Program-made: the position numbers and the translations under genes
Shown: piece by piece, positions 62,609 through 64,000 of the stretch
Layout: the number at the start of each line of letters is the position of its first letter
Position numbering within the stretch: the first letter of the stretch is position 1
Notes under the pieces: model-generated
The model's input: only the letters and a program-made list of their open reading frames with translations
Databases searched by the model: none
What the model was told of the DNA's origin: nothing
Assembly: GCF_032681285.1 (NCBI RefSeq)
Contig: NZ_CP136336.1
Coordinates: 1,661,001 to 1,725,000 of the forward strand
Source of the DNA: Piscinibacter gummiphilus
GTDB lineage: Bacteria > Pseudomonadota > Gammaproteobacteria > Burkholderiales > Burkholderiaceae_C
Length of the DNA stretch: 64,000 bases
Direction: 5' to 3'

Positions 62609-64000
62609 ATGACGAATTGGAGATGGCGGCTGCGCGCCGCGGCGGCCTTGCTCGGCCTTTGCATCGCCGGCGGGGCGATTGCCCAGCAGCCGGCCTGGAG
62701 CGACGGCGAGCGCGCCCTGCTCGGCGCCGCCTGGCAGCACACGGCGGGCGCCAATGCGTTCGAGTACCGGCTGGTGGTGTTCGAGACCGAGGTGCAGGCG
62801 CGGCAGGCCCGGCTCTCCAAATGGGGCGAGGGCACGCGCTACAAGGCCTACGACCTGCGCGCCGACAGCCTGGTCGACGTCGACCCCGGCCTGCGGGTGG
62901 CGCTCGCGCAGCTCTACACGCCGCAGCGGCGCAGCCCGCCGGTGCGCTGGGTGCGTAAATCAGGGGCCACGCACTGGGCGGTGCTGGAGCTCGTCAAACG
63001 CGGCCCGGTGCAGGCGCCGCGCAACGCGGCCGAGTTCGACGAACGGGCGAAGCGCTGGCTGGCTCAGGGCCATCTGCCGGCGCTGGCCGAGCTGGGCACG
63101 AACCCCGAGCACAAGGCCCGTGCCGCCTTCTGGTTCGCGCGCACGCCCGAGGCGGTGAAGGCGGTGCCGGCCGAGCTGGACCCGAACGTGTCGTTTGGCA
63201 GCGAGATGACGCCGCTGACCCAGAACGTGCTGGGTGGCCGGGTGTCGACCGCCGAGGCGCTGCTCGTGCGCGGGGCCGACCCCAACCGTTGCGGCTTCTG
63301 GGGTTGCCCGCTGCACGTGGCCTTTGCGATCGAAGACGCGGGCGTGAGCGCCCAGGCGGTGCAACTGCTGCTTGCGGCCGGTGCCAAGCCCGGCCAGAAC
63401 GACCCTCGCTTCGAGGCGTCGCGCGACGTGCCGCTCAACGACGCGATCCGCACACGGCGGGCCGATGCGGTGAAGACGCTGCTCGATGCCGGCGCCTCGC
63501 CCGACGGCGCGCCGGGCGTGGAGGTCACGCCGCTGGTGGCCGCCGTGATGGCGCAGGACCGCGCCCTGATGCAACTGCTGCTCGACCGCGGCGCGAGCCC
63601 GCTGCCGCACGACGACCGTGGGAAAGACCGCCTGAACCGGCACCTCACCATCGTCGGCATGGCGGTGGAGAAGGGTGACAAGGACCTCCTCGCGTGGAGC
63701 GAACGGCTGATGATGGAGGCGGCGCTCAAGGCCCCGCGCTACCGCTGGGACGCCCATTTCGAGCAGGACGGCCGGCGCATCCCCATCGTCGACGGCGCCG
63801 AGGTGGCGCTGAAGGCTGCGCCCTTCAAGCTCGTGATGACGCTGCCACCGCCCGCCCACGAATACGGCCTGTCGATCGCCGCCTCGTATTCGCCGAGCCT
63901 CGCCGACGAGGTGCGCCGGCCCGACCGCGGCAACGGCATCTTCATCTCCACCCGCAGCGGCGCGATGCACGCGCCGCCCCACGAGGAGTCCTACGAACTC
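62609..64000 (+). CDS. Secreted ankyrin-repeat protein (3' end outside window)
   Basis: The frame runs 464 codons from an ATG with GGGAGG upstream to the window end without a stop. A signal peptide (RAAAALLGLCIAGGAIAQQ) targets the periplasm or outside. Residues ~185-350 hold several ankyrin repeats, for example STAEALLVRGADPNRCGFWG, QAVQLLLAAGAKPG, RADAVKTLLDAGASPDGAPG and ALMQLLLDRGASP. The N-terminal ~180 residues are of unknown fold. The visible end is a beta-rich region without ankyrin pattern. It probably works by protein-protein contacts outside the cytoplasm. Confidence 0.85.
   Translation, partial: MTNWRWRLRAAAALLGLCIAGGAIAQQPAWSDGERALLGAAWQHTAGANAFEYRLVVFETEVQARQARLSKWGEGTRYKAYDLRADSLVDVDPGLRVALAQLYTPQRRSPPVRWVRKSGATHWAVLELVKRGPVQAPRNAAEFDERAKRWLAQGHLPALAELGTNPEHKARAAFWFARTPEAVKAVPAELDPNVSFGSEMTPLTQNVLGGRVSTAEALLVRGADPNRCGFWGCPLHVAFAIEDAGVSAQAVQLLLAAGAKPGQNDPRFEASRDVPLNDAIRTRRADAVKTLLDAGASPDGAPGVEVTPLVAAVMAQDRALMQLLLDRGASPLPHDDRGKDRLNRHLTIVGMAVEKGDKDLLAWSERLMMEAALKAPRYRWDAHFEQDGRRIPIVDGAEVALKAAPFKLVMTLPPPAHEYGLSIAASYSPSLADEVRRPDRGNGIFISTRSGAMHAPPHEESYEL

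Overview
The window looks like chromosomal DNA of a high-GC betaproteobacterium of the order Burkholderiales, probably near the Rubrivivax/Roseateles/Rhizobacter-type lineages. The grounds are the ribF-ileS-lspA order, a Bug/TctC-type solute-binding protein beside a CaiB/BaiF CoA-transferase and a LysR regulator, class A PBP, YaeQ, VF530 and DUF808 family genes, and strong GC bias at third codon positions. No rRNA, tRNA, insertion sequence, prophage or CRISPR array was seen. Gene density is high. Most antisense open frames are by-products of GC-rich coding.

Layout. 1-5485: the end of an unidentified gene, then rsuA, ribF, ileS and lspA on the plus strand (RNA modification, flavin cofactors, translation, lipoprotein maturation). 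5492-12267: ppnP, then a minus-strand catabolic operon (CoA-transferase, DUF1254/DUF1214 protein, periplasmic Bug binding protein, carboxylesterase lipoprotein) with a divergent LysR regulator and a paired GTGATCAC operator between them. 12259-18186: a PQQ-type sugar dehydrogenase lipoprotein with Ig-like domains, an acyl-CoA ligase and a second carboxylesterase lipoprotein, with a bidirectional terminator. 18467-25540: DUF924, prolyl oligopeptidase, small GNAT, YaeQ, an RHH-like protein with a histone-H1-like tail, a thioesterase and an M3 oligopeptidase.

25541-34802: a secreted subtilase translationally coupled to a PrcB-like lipoprotein, a five-PAS hybrid histidine kinase, a CurA-like reductase, a cold-shock protein, a luciferase-like monooxygenase and an S4 RNA-binding protein. 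34836-42465: an outer-membrane beta-barrel, VF530-cupin-hemolysin III genes, a FemAB/GNAT-like protein, a 2OG-Fe dioxygenase, a small membrane protein, a short leader ORF with a structured leader before rsgA, and a 7TMR-DISM GGDEF protein. 42579-53301: a large fusion of an acetoacetate-decarboxylase-like domain with an FAD amine oxidase, an MFS carrier coupled to an RluA-type enzyme, a P450, a Ser/Thr kinase with a periplasmic tail, a VOC protein, an orphan flagellar-rod-like protein and DUF808. 53315-64000: PBP1a, an ABC exporter, a histidine kinase with its single-domain response regulator, Ogt, DusC and a secreted ankyrin protein that runs off the end.

The items most worth following up are the rsgA leader (18-codon ORF plus an 8-bp inverted repeat ending three bases before rsgA), the subtilase/PrcB-like pair, the decarboxylase-like/amine oxidase fusion and the LysR-controlled CoA-transferase cluster. 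All function calls rest on motif recognition by eye; no database search was run.
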